The notes under the pieces are model-generated. The model had not been told where the DNA came from. It ran no database searches and was given only the letters and a program-made list of their open reading frames with translations. From NCBI GenBank assembly GCA_945788485.1, contig CALZMB010000008.1, positions 1-19,698 of the forward strand: DNA of 19,698 bases, in the 5' to 3' direction. Both the position numbers and the translations under genes were made by a program. Numbering within the stretch: the first letter of the stretch is position 1; each line of letters begins with the position of its first letter. The DNA is from an uncultured bacterium. Lineage in GTDB: Bacteria; Bacteroidota; Bacteroidia; Bacteroidales; Bacteroidaceae. Of the stretch, positions 8,027 through 15,552 are shown in pieces.

Positions 8027-8058
8027 GTTGTGAGATAAAAAATGTTTTCGTAACTTTG
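8027..8058 (+). promoter_or_regulatory. Promoter of the lysozyme-like gene and its leader
   Basis: GTTG at 8027-8030 and TAACTTTG at 8051-8058 are separated by 20 bases, a good Bacteroidetes -33/-7 arrangement. Transcription would begin near 8065, leaving a leader of about 210 bases before the coding start. Confidence 0.75.
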
Positions 8059-8064
8059 CATCCG

Positions 8065-8277
8065 GTTAACAGAACCACTGTCTGGGTTCGACTGTCCGTA
8101 ATGCCCTGTTTCGGCAGGTTGTGACGCGACGGTAGGACATGTGGTTAGTATTAATTGTCATGAAGAGTTTCTACGTTCTGTACGCACATTCCCCTGATGT
8201 ACGGATGCTCCAGACCCGAGTATAGAAATTCGCAGACCGATGTGATGTCAGTCTTATGTGACGGAAAACGAAATGTA
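8065..8277 (+). promoter_or_regulatory. Long structured 5' leader, possible cis-regulatory RNA
   Basis: Positions 8073-8082 (AACCACTGTC) pair with 8136-8146 (GACA, bulged U, GTGGTT), enclosing a small hairpin around TGCC/GGCA (8102-8116). A second TGTCC at 8093-8097 could compete for GGACA (8135-8139), giving two alternative folds. After the stem a 21-codon reading frame runs 8160-8225 (starts MKSFYVLYAHSPD), ending before the main start. It could be a leader peptide or a relic. No known RNA family was recognised. Confidence 0.4.
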
Positions 8278-8709
8278 ATGATATTCAGCTTAAAACGATT
8301 ATTCGTCTTATCTGTCGTTTTTTCGACGACATTCTTTTCAGGATTAGCAAACAACAACCAGAAATCATTCAATTGGACGCCTGTCATCGAGGCAATCATC
8401 GAGGTTGAGAGCGGCGGCGACGCAAAAGCCGTGAGCGGCAAGTCGTGCGGCGCCATGCAGATAACCCCGATTCTCGTCAAGGAGTGCAACAACATTCTCA
8501 AGAAGCGCGGCATCGCTAAGCGATATACGCTCAACGACCGCTTCTCTGTCAGCAAGTCGAAAGAGATGTTCCTCCTGATGCAGAGCGAGTTTAATCCTTC
8601 AAACAACGTAGAGAAAGCCATCAGGGCTTGGAATGGTGGCAATAACTATAAGGTGAGCGTGACAAACCGTTACTACCGCAAGGTTATGGCAGCCATGAAG
8701 AAGAAATAA
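8278..8709 (+). CDS. Secreted lysozyme-like / lytic transglycosylase-like protein
   Basis: The 143-residue protein starts with a signal peptide (positively charged MIFSLKR, then a hydrophobic stretch to about residue 24). After it comes a compact SLT-type domain: the presumed catalytic glutamate E44 in IIEVESGGD, the G-x-M-Q motif GAMQI at 58-62, and RAWNGGNNY at 116-124 in place of the usual AYN-type motif. The family cleaves the glycan strand of peptidoglycan in the periplasm. The in-frame frame extends back to 8197, but the ATG at 8278 begins exactly at the signal peptide. It is a single gene behind a long leader and ends at a strong hairpin. It could also be a structural or inactive homologue. 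Confidence 0.75.
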   Translation: MIFSLKRLFVLSVVFSTTFFSGLANNNQKSFNWTPVIEAIIEVESGGDAKAVSGKSCGAMQITPILVKECNNILKKRGIAKRYTLNDRFSVSKSKEMFLLMQSEFNPSNNVEKAIRAWNGGNNYKVSVTNRYYRKVMAAMKKK

Positions 8710-8717
8710 GAGACAAA

Positions 8718-8757
8718 CAGACGGGTCGCTTCCTGGAAATGGGAGGCGGCCCGTTTG
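8718..8757 (+). terminator. Terminator-like hairpin after the lysozyme-like gene
   Basis: A 17-bp stem with a few G-U pairs joins 8718-8734 and 8741-8757 around a 6-base loop (GGAAAT). There is no U-run afterwards, so termination may be weak or need a factor; the stem could also protect the mRNA 3' end. Confidence 0.6.
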
Positions 8758-8819
8758 CGTTAAGACAGATTTACGGAAGCCGTGAAAAAACTAATAAACC
8801 CTAAAAAACTTTACGCTTC

Positions 8820-8851
8820 TTTGGCTGTTCACGCAAATGGTATTATCTTTG
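8820..8851 (+). promoter_or_regulatory. lemA promoter
   Basis: TTTG at 8820-8823 and TATCTTTG at 8844-8851 with a 20-base spacer match the Bacteroidetes -33/-7 consensus. The expected start is about 40 bases before the lemA ATG. Confidence 0.85.
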
Positions 8852-8898
8852 TAGCATGAACACCGAAACAATCATATAGACAAATAAAGAAAAAAGTT

Positions 8899-9462
8899 AT
8901 GATCAACACAATCATCATCATCGGTGTTGTCCTCCTCATCGTCCTTTGGGTGGTCAGCATCTACAACAACATGGTCCGTCTGCGCAACAACCGCGAGAAT
9001 GCTTTCAGCAACATCGACGTTCAGCTCAAGCAGCGCTACGACCTCGTTCCACAACTTGTGGCGACAGTGAAAGGCTACGCGAAACATGAGAGCGAGCTTC
9101 TCACCCGTGTCACTGAAGCCCGTGCCGCTTGCATGTCAGCGAAAGACATCAACGGCAAGATAGAGGCAGACAACGCCCTCTCAAGTGCTCTCGCCGGGCT
9201 GAAAGTCTCTGTCGAGGCATATCCCGACCTCAAGGCAAACCAGAACTTCCTGCAGCTTCAGGGCGAGTTGTCTGACATTGAAAACAAGCTGGCAGCCACA
9301 CGCCGTTTCTTCAACTCGGCGACAAAAGAGCTCAACAACGCCGTGCAGACATTCCCCGGCAATCTTCTCGCCGGCGCTTTCGGCTTCCATAAAGAACCCA
9401 TGTTCGAGGTGGCTCCGCAGGAGCGTGCCGCTGTAGAGAAAGCTCCGGAGATACAGTTCTGA
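8899..9462 (+). CDS. lemA: LemA family membrane protein
   Basis: The 187-residue protein has one N-terminal membrane helix (residues about 3-21, very rich in Ile/Val/Leu). The hallmark LemA sequence follows: IYNNMVRLRNNRENAFSNID, QLKQRYDLVPQLVATVKGYAKHE and the C-terminal IENKLAATRRFFNSATKELNNAVQTFPGNLLAG. LemA proteins form a four-helix bundle with the bulk outside the membrane; their biochemical role is unsettled. The gene lies just upstream of an HtpX-like M48 protease, a pairing often seen in bacteria, which suggests shared envelope quality-control work. Here a repeat element and a large hairpin separate the two genes. Confidence 0.95.
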   Translation: MINTIIIIGVVLLIVLWVVSIYNNMVRLRNNRENAFSNIDVQLKQRYDLVPQLVATVKGYAKHESELLTRVTEARAACMSAKDINGKIEADNALSSALAGLKVSVEAYPDLKANQNFLQLQGELSDIENKLAATRRFFNSATKELNNAVQTFPGNLLAGAFGFHKEPMFEVAPQERAAVEKAPEIQF

Positions 9463-9467
9463 TTCTT

Positions 9468-9667
9468 TTAAGGTGGGTTCTATAAATGCGCTTTGTCAGA
9501 TTTTGAGATTATTTTTGAGGGCAAATTGAAAGTTGGAGAGTGAGCGTAGCGGGCTACGTGACCGATACAACTTGCAATTTGACCCAAAAAGAATCCAAAA
9601 GATGGCAAAACGTTAAACCTTAAATATTCATAAATTTGACGGTGGGCATTTATAGAACCCACCTTAA
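9468..9667. mobile_element. Complete MITE-like element with terminal inverted repeats (copy 2)
   Basis: The ends are exact inverted repeats: AAGGTGGGTTCTATAAATGC at 9470-9489 and its complement at 9646-9665, extendable to TTAA on both sides (9468-9471, 9664-9667), which may be the target duplication. Inside is a second inverted repeat (9522-9535 with 9568-9581, one mismatch) around the palindrome CGTAGCGGGCTACG. The element has no transposase and a related copy lies at 1-151, so it fits a non-autonomous transposable or REP-like repeat. Confidence 0.85.
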
Positions 9668-9807
9668 GTTGACAAGTAAACGAGTTGACAAGTTGACAAG
9701 ATATATGTACTGGTTTCTCAAACTCAGCACTGAAATGCTATCAACTCGTCAACTTGTCAACTCGTATATTTGTCAACTAAAAGAATCAACTTGTTTACTT
9801 GTCAACT
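9667..9807. repeat. Octamer-repeat palindrome upstream of the M48 protease gene
   Basis: Copies of CAACTTGT/CAACTCGT and their complements form two perfect nested stems: 9667-9681 with 9793-9807 (15 bp) and 9681-9697 with 9748-9764 (17 bp). The unit occurs in direct array at 9742-9765. The outer stem ends six bases before the ATG at 9813. No clear -7 box is visible in this interval, so the hairpin may also end read-through from lemA or shape translation. Confidence 0.8.
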
Positions 9808-9812
9808 AAAAA

Positions 9813-10820
9813 ATGAAATACGTAGGAATACATACACAGCAGGTCCGCAACAACCGCATGAGCCTCTTGCTGCTCATCATGTTCCCCGTCATCCTGCTTT
9901 TCGTGGTGTGGCTTTTCATTTTCCTTGTCACATGGCTTGGAGGCGGATATTATGACGCTGAGGGCAACCTTGTGCACAGCGCCGATATGGACGTTGTCAC
10001 AGCCGCCTTCGTAAATGCCGTGCCATGGGTGGTAGGAGGCGTAGGCATCTGGTTTGTCATCGCCTATTTCTCAAACACCGCCATGATACGCGCCAGTACG
10101 GGCGCACGCTCTTTAGAGCGCCGTGAGAATCCGCGGGTTTATAATATCGTTGAGAATCTCACCATGACCTGCGGCATGGACATGCCGAAGATTAATGTCA
10201 TCGACGACCCGCAGCTGAACGCTTTCGCCTCCGGCATCGGCCGCAGCTCCTACACCGTGACAGTCACGACGGGCTTGCTCAACCTCCTCGACGACGCGGA
10301 GCTTGAAGGCGTCATAGCTCACGAGCTGACGCACATACGCAATCACGACACGCGCCTGCTCATCACCAGCATCATCTTTGTCGGCATCATCTCTACGGTG
10401 ATGAACCTCGTCTATAACATGTTCAGCCACATGCTGATATTCGGCGGTGGGTCGCGCAGCCGCGACAAGGAAGAGGGCGGCAACGGCGCCTCCGTCATCG
10501 TCGTCATGATCGTGGCGATGGTGTGTTGCGGCATAGCCTTGCTCTTCACCACACTCACACGCTTCGCCATCTCGCGCAAACGTGAGTTCATGGCAGACGC
10601 CGGCGGCGCGGAACTGTGTGGCAACCCCCTTGCCCTCGCCTCGGCTCTCAGGAAAATCTCCGGCAATCCGGGACTTGGCAGGACAGGGCGCGACGATGTG
10701 GCGCAGCTGTTCATCGTACACCCGCAAATGTCGCTCTCGGGCGGCAGCAATTTCTTCAGCTCGATGTTCTCAACACATCCAGACACCGAAGAACGCATAA
10801 GGCTGCTCGAACAGTTCTAA
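9813..10820 (+). CDS. htpX: HtpX-like M48 family membrane zinc metalloprotease
   Basis: The 335-residue protein has two N-terminal membrane helices (about residues 18-42 and 68-88) and the zinc motif HELTH (H170, E171, H174). More hydrophobic segments follow (about 183-210 and 226-250), then the third zinc ligand in the M48 pattern EFMAD near residue 258, and the C-terminal STHPDTEERIRLLE block. M48B enzymes degrade misfolded membrane proteins at the cytoplasmic membrane. It follows lemA, which supports a joint envelope-stress function. The start is set by the conserved MKYVG opening and the end of the upstream hairpin. The htpX symbol is by family similarity; orthology is not proven. Confidence 0.9.
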   Translation: MKYVGIHTQQVRNNRMSLLLLIMFPVILLFVVWLFIFLVTWLGGGYYDAEGNLVHSADMDVVTAAFVNAVPWVVGGVGIWFVIAYFSNTAMIRASTGARSLERRENPRVYNIVENLTMTCGMDMPKINVIDDPQLNAFASGIGRSSYTVTVTTGLLNLLDDAELEGVIAHELTHIRNHDTRLLITSIIFVGIISTVMNLVYNMFSHMLIFGGGSRSRDKEEGGNGASVIVVMIVAMVCCGIALLFTTLTRFAISRKREFMADAGGAELCGNPLALASALRKISGNPGLGRTGRDDVAQLFIVHPQMSLSGGSNFFSSMFSTHPDTEERIRLLEQF

Positions 10821-10849
10821 CACACCGCGCATCGGCGCTATACCTTTCG

Positions 10850-10883
10850 TTATGGGGCATGTCGGTAAAGGCATGTCCCATAA
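10850..10883 (+). terminator. Hairpin after the M48 protease gene
   Basis: TTATGGGGCATG (10850-10861) pairs with CATGTCCCATAA (10872-10883), 12 bp including one G-U, with a 10-base loop. The following bases (TTGTTAT) form only a weak U-tract. Confidence 0.6.
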
Positions 10884-10921
10884 TTGTTATAAGCCCTATT
10901 TGTAAAAAATCACAATTATTT

Positions 10922-10952
10922 TTTGATATTTCAGTTTTTATGCTTAACTTTG
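10922..10952 (+). promoter_or_regulatory. rfbC promoter
   Basis: TTTG at 10922-10925 and TAACTTTG at 10945-10952 with a 19-base spacer match the Bacteroidetes consensus, about 65 bases before the rfbC start. Confidence 0.85.
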
Positions 10953-11022
10953 CATATCAAATCCTTTTGCCATGCCAATAGAGCAGGACGCAATTCAGAA
11001 AAACAGACATTCATAAATATAT

Positions 11023-11574
11023 ATGGAATTTCAGAAAACAGACATCGAAGGTGTCTTCATCATCAAGCCGCGCGTGTTTGAAGACAAGCGGGGATATTTC
11101 TTCGAGGCTTTCAAACAGCAGGAGTTCGACAGCGCCATCGGCTCGCACGTCGATTTCATTCAGGACAACGAATCGAAGTCGAGCTACGGAGTGCTCCGCG
11201 GGCTGCACTATCAGAAAGGCGACAAGTCACAGGCGAAACTGGTGCGTGTCATAAAAGGCCGCGTCGTCGATGTCGCTGTTGACCTGCGCCGCAACTCACC
11301 CACCTTCGGCAAACATGTCATGGCAGAGCTGAGCGAAGAGAACAAGGCGCAGCTCTTCATTCCGCGAGGCTTCGCCCACGGCTTCCTCGTACTCTCCGAC
11401 GAAGCTGTCTTCACATATAAAGTAGATAACGTCTATGCTCCAGAGAGCGAGGCGAGCATACGCTTCGACGACCCAGAGCTTGCAATACAATGGCCCATCG
11501 ACATGTCCGAAGTACTGACAAGCGACAAAGACCTCAAAGGCTGCCTGCTGAAAGACGCCGAGACATTTGAATAA
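11023..11574 (+). CDS. rfbC: dTDP-4-dehydrorhamnose 3,5-epimerase (RmlC)
   Basis: RmlC epimerises C3 and C5 of dTDP-4-keto-6-deoxyglucose on the way to dTDP-L-rhamnose for surface polysaccharide. The 183-residue cupin protein has the typical opening (DIEGVFIIKPRVFEDKRGYFFE), the catalytic histidine H62 in LRGLHYQ, the RGFAHGF motif and the catalytic tyrosine Y132 in FTYKVDN. Length and motifs are those of a full enzyme. The rest of the rml set is not adjacent, which is unusual, since rmlC is often next to rmlA, rmlB or rmlD. It has its own promoter and is followed by an octamer repeat array. Confidence 0.95.
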   Translation: MEFQKTDIEGVFIIKPRVFEDKRGYFFEAFKQQEFDSAIGSHVDFIQDNESKSSYGVLRGLHYQKGDKSQAKLVRVIKGRVVDVAVDLRRNSPTFGKHVMAELSEENKAQLFIPRGFAHGFLVLSDEAVFTYKVDNVYAPESEASIRFDDPELAIQWPIDMSEVLTSDKDLKGCLLKDAETFE

Positions 11575-11580
11575 ACTATA

Positions 11581-11644
11581 TTGACGAGTTGACAACTTGT
11601 CAACTTGTTAACTCGTCAACTTGTCAACTCGTCAACTTGTCAAC
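11581..11644. repeat. Octamer tandem array between rfbC and the lipoprotein gene
   Basis: Six and a half head-to-tail copies of CAACTTGT/CAACTCGT/TAACTCGT run from 11593 to 11644. Together with 11581-11595 they form a perfect 15-bp stem (11581-11595 with 11621-11635) and the palindrome GTTGACAA-C-TTGTCAAC at 11588-11604. It is the same unit as at 9667-9807. Confidence 0.85.
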
Positions 11645-11678
11645 CAAAAGGAATACTCGTCAATTATATAACTCAACC

Positions 11679-12470
11679 GTGAAACAATATTTTTTCCCTC
11701 TCTTCATCATACTCGTCTCACTTCTCTCTTGCGCAGAAAAGACTTCTGAAAACACAGACCCAGAAGAAGACACCGTCGCAAAGCAGATGCTGCAAGGCGT
11801 GTGGATGAACGAAGACGAAGTCGTAGCCATGCGTGTGGCAGGCGACACCATATCATATTCCGATTCAACGATGGCGCCAGCATATTTCGCCGTCATCAGC
11901 GATTCGCTCGTCATCAGAGGAGCCACAGAGACAAGGTATGAGATAGTGAAACAGACCGAACACCTGTTCGAGTTCCGCAACCACGTCGGCGACATCGTGA
12001 AACTGATGAAGAGCGACAACCCCGGCGATGCAGAGGCGTTCACGAAACAGGCGGCGCCGCGCATCAACCAGAACCAGCTCATAAAGCGCGACACCGTGGC
12101 TGTCGTGGCTGACCGCAAATATCATGTCTATGTGCAGGTGAACCCGTCAACATATAAAGTCATACGCTCAACCTACAACCAGGAAGGCATGATGGTTGAT
12201 AACATCTACTACGACAACATCATCAACGTCTGCGTATATGACGGAGGCACACGCCTCTTCTCGCGCGACATGCGCAAGCAGGACTTTGCGGCACATGTCC
12301 CCGAAAACTTCATCCGCCAGTCCATCCTCAGCGACATCACCGTCGATGCCATCACCTCAGAGGGCATTACACTCGACGCCGCGCTCTGCATGCCCGACAC
12401 CCCTACGGCGTATATCGTGAAGATGACCGTCTCGCCCAAAGGCAAACTGACGATGAAGGTGAGCAGTTGA
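11679..12470 (+). CDS. Putative lipoprotein, DUF4738-like
   Basis: With a GTG start at 11679 the 263-residue product begins with a lipoprotein signal (hydrophobic FFPLFIILVSLLSC), with Cys at the expected lipidation point. The mature part is acidic at first, then contains KQMLQGVWMNEDE and later IYYDNIINVCVYDGG and LFSRDMRKQDFA, which I recall from Bacteroidetes DUF4738 proteins. That family assignment is from memory and tentative. The reading frame stays open back to 11589, but those codons are translated octamer repeat and precede the signal peptide. Function is unknown; it is likely attached to the periplasmic face or the outer membrane. Confidence 0.75.
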   Translation: MKQYFFPLFIILVSLLSCAEKTSENTDPEEDTVAKQMLQGVWMNEDEVVAMRVAGDTISYSDSTMAPAYFAVISDSLVIRGATETRYEIVKQTEHLFEFRNHVGDIVKLMKSDNPGDAEAFTKQAAPRINQNQLIKRDTVAVVADRKYHVYVQVNPSTYKVIRSTYNQEGMMVDNIYYDNIINVCVYDGGTRLFSRDMRKQDFAAHVPENFIRQSILSDITVDAITSEGITLDAALCMPDTPTAYIVKMTVSPKGKLTMKVSS

Positions 12471-12514
12471 CATAGACGTTCTCTTCCGCATAGCAAGAGG
12501 CTGAATAATAAAAA

Positions 12515-12553
12515 CCCATATCCCGCGCCTGTGGAGATATGGGATTTTTTTTT
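12515..12553 (+). terminator. Intrinsic terminator after the lipoprotein gene
   Basis: CCCATATC (12515-12522) pairs with GATATGGG (12536-12543), followed by a run of nine T at 12545-12553. It is a classic Rho-independent terminator. Confidence 0.9.
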
Positions 12554-13471
12554 CTTCTGACCAGTATGTTAAGAAAAAAAGCATAATCAGAAAACTGCTT
12601 TATAATATCATAGAGACACCGCGGCTGACACTTTCTTGCCCTGTCGTAAACACATGAAAAACAACTCTGCAGTACATGAAAATGGGGCTTAGAGTGGCGT
12701 TCTTTGCCATTCGGAGCATCATTTTGACTATCTTGCAGCGTGAAATAGTCAAAGTGAGGCTGCAAAACAGTCAAAGTGAAACCGCAAAATATACTTGATT
12801 CCAAGCCAAAATTGACTGTCTTGGAAGCATCTTGCACGGTTTTTGACGACTTGAAGATACGAAGAGGAAATGGCTTTTTGTACATCGCCCTGAATATCAA
12901 CACTATATGCAAAAGATGAGAAGCTGACGAAAAAACGCCATAAAACCGACCTCGGGAGACAAAACAGATTCTGCGCCAGAATTATGCAAGTCAAAATAGT
13001 ATCATCCTTCGTTATAGAAAAGGCTGGCATGATACTATTTTATCGGACAGCAATAATAATAAACCGAAAACAAAACACTATATTAGACTTGTGGGCAGGT
13101 GTGATAGAGGCGGGTAGGGAAGAAAAAGAAAATGAGAGGGAAAGAAGGAAAAAGAAAAGAACCGTGCTGTGATTGTGATGAAAACTCCTTGAAAAATAAT
13201 TTTCTGAGCGCTATGCTTCGTTGTAATCCACCGGCTTTGCAGCTTGAAGACAGGCAGGGACAGAGAGGCAAAGGACAAGTCTCGATGCCTGCAATGTATG
13301 GCTGAAATCGTTGTGGCCCGCCATTGAAAACACGGCAAACTCGGTTTTCGATTGTAAATTGATGAGTATCCCGATCTAACCAGCACGGTTCTGTGGCATG
13401 GGGTGTATCACTTTTCGCCTGCAAATTTACTGTTTTATTCTCGTTCTGGCAAATAAAAAAGTTGAAATAGT
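12554..13471. other. About 900 bases with no supportable gene
   Basis: The only long frame runs on the minus strand across the terminator and has no recognisable domain. Visible structure: a 21-bp imperfect direct repeat (12747-12767 and 12769-12789, 18 of 21 identical), a TTCCAAG/CTTGGAA inverted pair (12799-12826), a 13-bp perfect inverted repeat (12993-13005 and 13029-13041, ending in TTTT on either strand), and a purine tract (13112-13161, two pyrimidines in 50 bases). It may be decayed sequence. Confidence 0.6.
12993..13041. terminator. Bidirectional terminator-like inverted repeat
   Basis: AAAATAGTATCAT and ATGATACTATTTT are perfect complements, 13 bp with a 23-base loop. A short T-run ends the stem on either strand. 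With no gene adjacent, its role is unclear; a repeat-element end is an alternative. Confidence 0.4.
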
Positions 13472-13503
13472 TTTGCTCGTTCCATATTTTTTTCTTAATT
13501 TTG
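13472..13503 (+). promoter_or_regulatory. aspS promoter
   Basis: TTTG at 13472-13475 and TAATTTTG at 13496-13503, spaced by 20 bases, match the Bacteroidetes consensus about 40 bases upstream of aspS. Confidence 0.85.
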
Positions 13504-13540
13504 CATTTTGTAATAATAATACATCTTTATATATATAATA

Positions 13541-15298
13541 ATGTACAGAACAAGAACCTGCGGTGAACTCCGCATAGAACACGTCGGACAGACTGTTACC
13601 CTCGTGGGATGGGTGCAGGGAGTGCATAACCTCGGTGCCCTTACTTTTGTTGATTTACGTGACCGCTACGGCATCACACAGCTCGCTTTCAACGAAGAGT
13701 CGTCTGACGAGTTGCGTGCCAAAGCCGGAAAACTGGGCAGAGAATATGTCGTTCAGGCTGTAGGCACAGTTGCTGAGCGCTATTCAAAGAACAAGAAGAT
13801 TGACACAGGCGACATAGAACTTATTGTAAACGAGCTGAACATCATCAGCGAGAGCGTCACCCCGCCATTCACCATCGAAGACCAGACAGACGGCGGCGAC
13901 GAGCTCAGAATGAAATATAGATACCTTGACCTGCGCCGTCCTACGGTAAGGAAGAATCTTGAGCTTCGCCACCGCATGACGATTCTCATACGCAACTTCC
14001 TCGACGCACGCCAGTTTATAGAGGTCGAGACACCTATCCTCATCGGTTCTACACCAGAAGGAGCACGCGACTTTGTCGTGCCATCGCGCATGAATCCCGG
14101 ACAGTTCTATGCCCTGCCGCAGTCGCCGCAGACACTGAAGCAGCTGCTGATGGTGTCTGGCTTCGACCGCTATTTCCAGATTGCGAAATGTTTCCGCGAC
14201 GAAGACCTTCGTGCCGACCGCCAGCCGGAGTTCACACAGATAGACTGTGAGATGTCGTTTGTCGATCAGGAAGATGTGATCGAACTCTTCGAGGACATGG
14301 CACGCCATCTCTTCAAAGAGGTGCGCGGCGTGGAGCTTCCGGCAAAGCTGAGACAGATGACATGGCACGAGGCGATGAGCAAATACGGCTCTGACAAGCC
14401 CGACCTGAGGTTCGGCATGGAGTTCCAGGAACTGAAAGAGGTCTTCCCCGCAGGCAAGTTCCAAGTCTTTGACGACGCAGCATACATCGGAGGCATCGTA
14501 TGCGAAGGCTGCGCGGCATATACACGCAAACAGCTCGACCAGCTCACCGATTTCGTGAAGTCGCAGCAGATTGGCGCCAAAGGCCTGGTATATATCAAAT
14601 ACAACGAAGACGGCACACTGAAATCATCCGTTGACAAGTTCTATACCTCTGACGAGATAAAGCATGTGGCAGAGACAGCCGGCGCAAAGCCAGGCGACCT
14701 TGTTCTTATCCTCTCTGGCGAGAAACCGAACAAAACGCGCGTGCAACTCTGCGCTCTGCGTCTTGAAATGGGTCGTCGTCTCGGACTGATGGACAAGAAC
14801 CGTTTCGAATGTCTGTGGATTGTAGATTTCCCTCTCTTCGAATGGAGCGACGAAGAGCAGCGCCTCATGTCAACACACCATCCGTTCACTATGCCGAACC
14901 CGGACGACATACCATTGCTGACAACCGAACCCGCCAAGGTGCGCGCCAAAGCATACGACTTTGTATGCAACGGCATAGAGGTCGGCGGAGGCTCGCTGCG
15001 TATCCATGACGGCAAGTTGCAGGCGAAGATGTTCGAGGTGCTCGGCTTCACACCAGAGAAAGCCATGCAGCAGTTCGGCTTCCTCATCAACGCCTTCAAA
15101 TACGGCGCGCCGCCACATGCAGGCCTCGCCTTCGGTCTCGACCGCTTCGTCAGCATCATGGCAGGCCTCGACTCGATACGTGACGTCATAGCCTTCCCAA
15201 AGAACAACAGCGGCAGAGACGTCATGCTCGACGCTCCTGGAGCACTCGACCCGAAACAGCTCGAAGAACTGCAGTTGCAACTCGACCTCAAAGAATAA
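13541..15298 (+). CDS. aspS: Aspartyl-tRNA synthetase
   Basis: The 585-residue class II synthetase charges tRNA-Asp. An N-terminal OB-fold anticodon domain (about residues 1-110, with VTLVGWVQGVHNLGALTFVDLRD) precedes the catalytic domain. Motif 2 is visible as CFRDEDLRADRQPEFTQID near residue 218. A GAD-type insertion of the bacterial form sits around 285-405, and motif 3 is GLAFGLDRFVSIM near 527. Length and layout are those of bacterial AspRS. It is a single-gene unit with its own promoter and terminator. Whether it also charges tRNA-Asn cannot be judged from this window. Confidence 0.98.
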   Translation: MYRTRTCGELRIEHVGQTVTLVGWVQGVHNLGALTFVDLRDRYGITQLAFNEESSDELRAKAGKLGREYVVQAVGTVAERYSKNKKIDTGDIELIVNELNIISESVTPPFTIEDQTDGGDELRMKYRYLDLRRPTVRKNLELRHRMTILIRNFLDARQFIEVETPILIGSTPEGARDFVVPSRMNPGQFYALPQSPQTLKQLLMVSGFDRYFQIAKCFRDEDLRADRQPEFTQIDCEMSFVDQEDVIELFEDMARHLFKEVRGVELPAKLRQMTWHEAMSKYGSDKPDLRFGMEFQELKEVFPAGKFQVFDDAAYIGGIVCEGCAAYTRKQLDQLTDFVKSQQIGAKGLVYIKYNEDGTLKSSVDKFYTSDEIKHVAETAGAKPGDLVLILSGEKPNKTRVQLCALRLEMGRRLGLMDKNRFECLWIVDFPLFEWSDEEQRLMSTHHPFTMPNPDDIPLLTTEPAKVRAKAYDFVCNGIEVGGGSLRIHDGKLQAKMFEVLGFTPEKAMQQFGFLINAFKYGAPPHAGLAFGLDRFVSIMAGLDSIRDVIAFPKNNSGRDVMLDAPGALDPKQLEELQLQLDLKE

Positions 15299-15406
15299 CA
15301 ATCGCGCAAGCCGTACGGAAACAGGCTGGCGACAACGAACAACAGTCATTCTGCAATCTATTTTGCTGATTATTAGAACAAATGCGTTGATATGCGTCAA
15401 AAAAAA

Positions 15407-15448
15407 CACTGCTTTTGTCGAATATGCCGTGAAAGCAGCGTTTTTTTT
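15407..15448 (+). terminator. Intrinsic terminator after aspS
   Basis: CTGCTTT (15409-15415) pairs with AAAGCAG (15432-15438), followed by eight T at 15441-15448. Flanking A and T runs can lengthen the stem. Confidence 0.85.
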
Positions 15449-15458
15449 ATTGTTAAAT

Positions 15459-15490
15459 TTTGCCTATTAATGTAATAATGAGTAACTTTG
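15459..15490 (+). promoter_or_regulatory. Promoter of the winged-helix protein gene
   Basis: TTTG at 15459-15462 and TAACTTTG at 15483-15490 with a 20-base spacer match the consensus closely and lie directly after the aspS terminator. Confidence 0.85.
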
Positions 15491-15552
15491 CAAATAAATT
15501 AGTATCATGATTTGATATAGTTTCAATAGGTTAATTATTATTTAGGTAAAAA

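Noticed and set aside
8065..8150. tmRNA-like string CTGGGTTCGAC
   Set aside because: Only this short similarity exists; there is no tRNA-like 3' half, no CCA end and no tag reading frame.
11593..11644. Regularly repeated units suggesting a CRISPR array
   Set aside because: The 8-base units are contiguous with no spacers and no cas genes lie nearby; it is a simple tandem repeat.
12403..12912. Open 169-codon minus-strand frame
   Set aside because: It runs through the intrinsic terminator and into the lipoprotein gene, shows no domain or signal and has no promoter I can support; a shared repeat sequence is possible but unproven.
13784..14464. 226-codon minus-strand frame inside aspS
   Set aside because: Antisense shadow of a complete AspRS gene; no promoter or domain.
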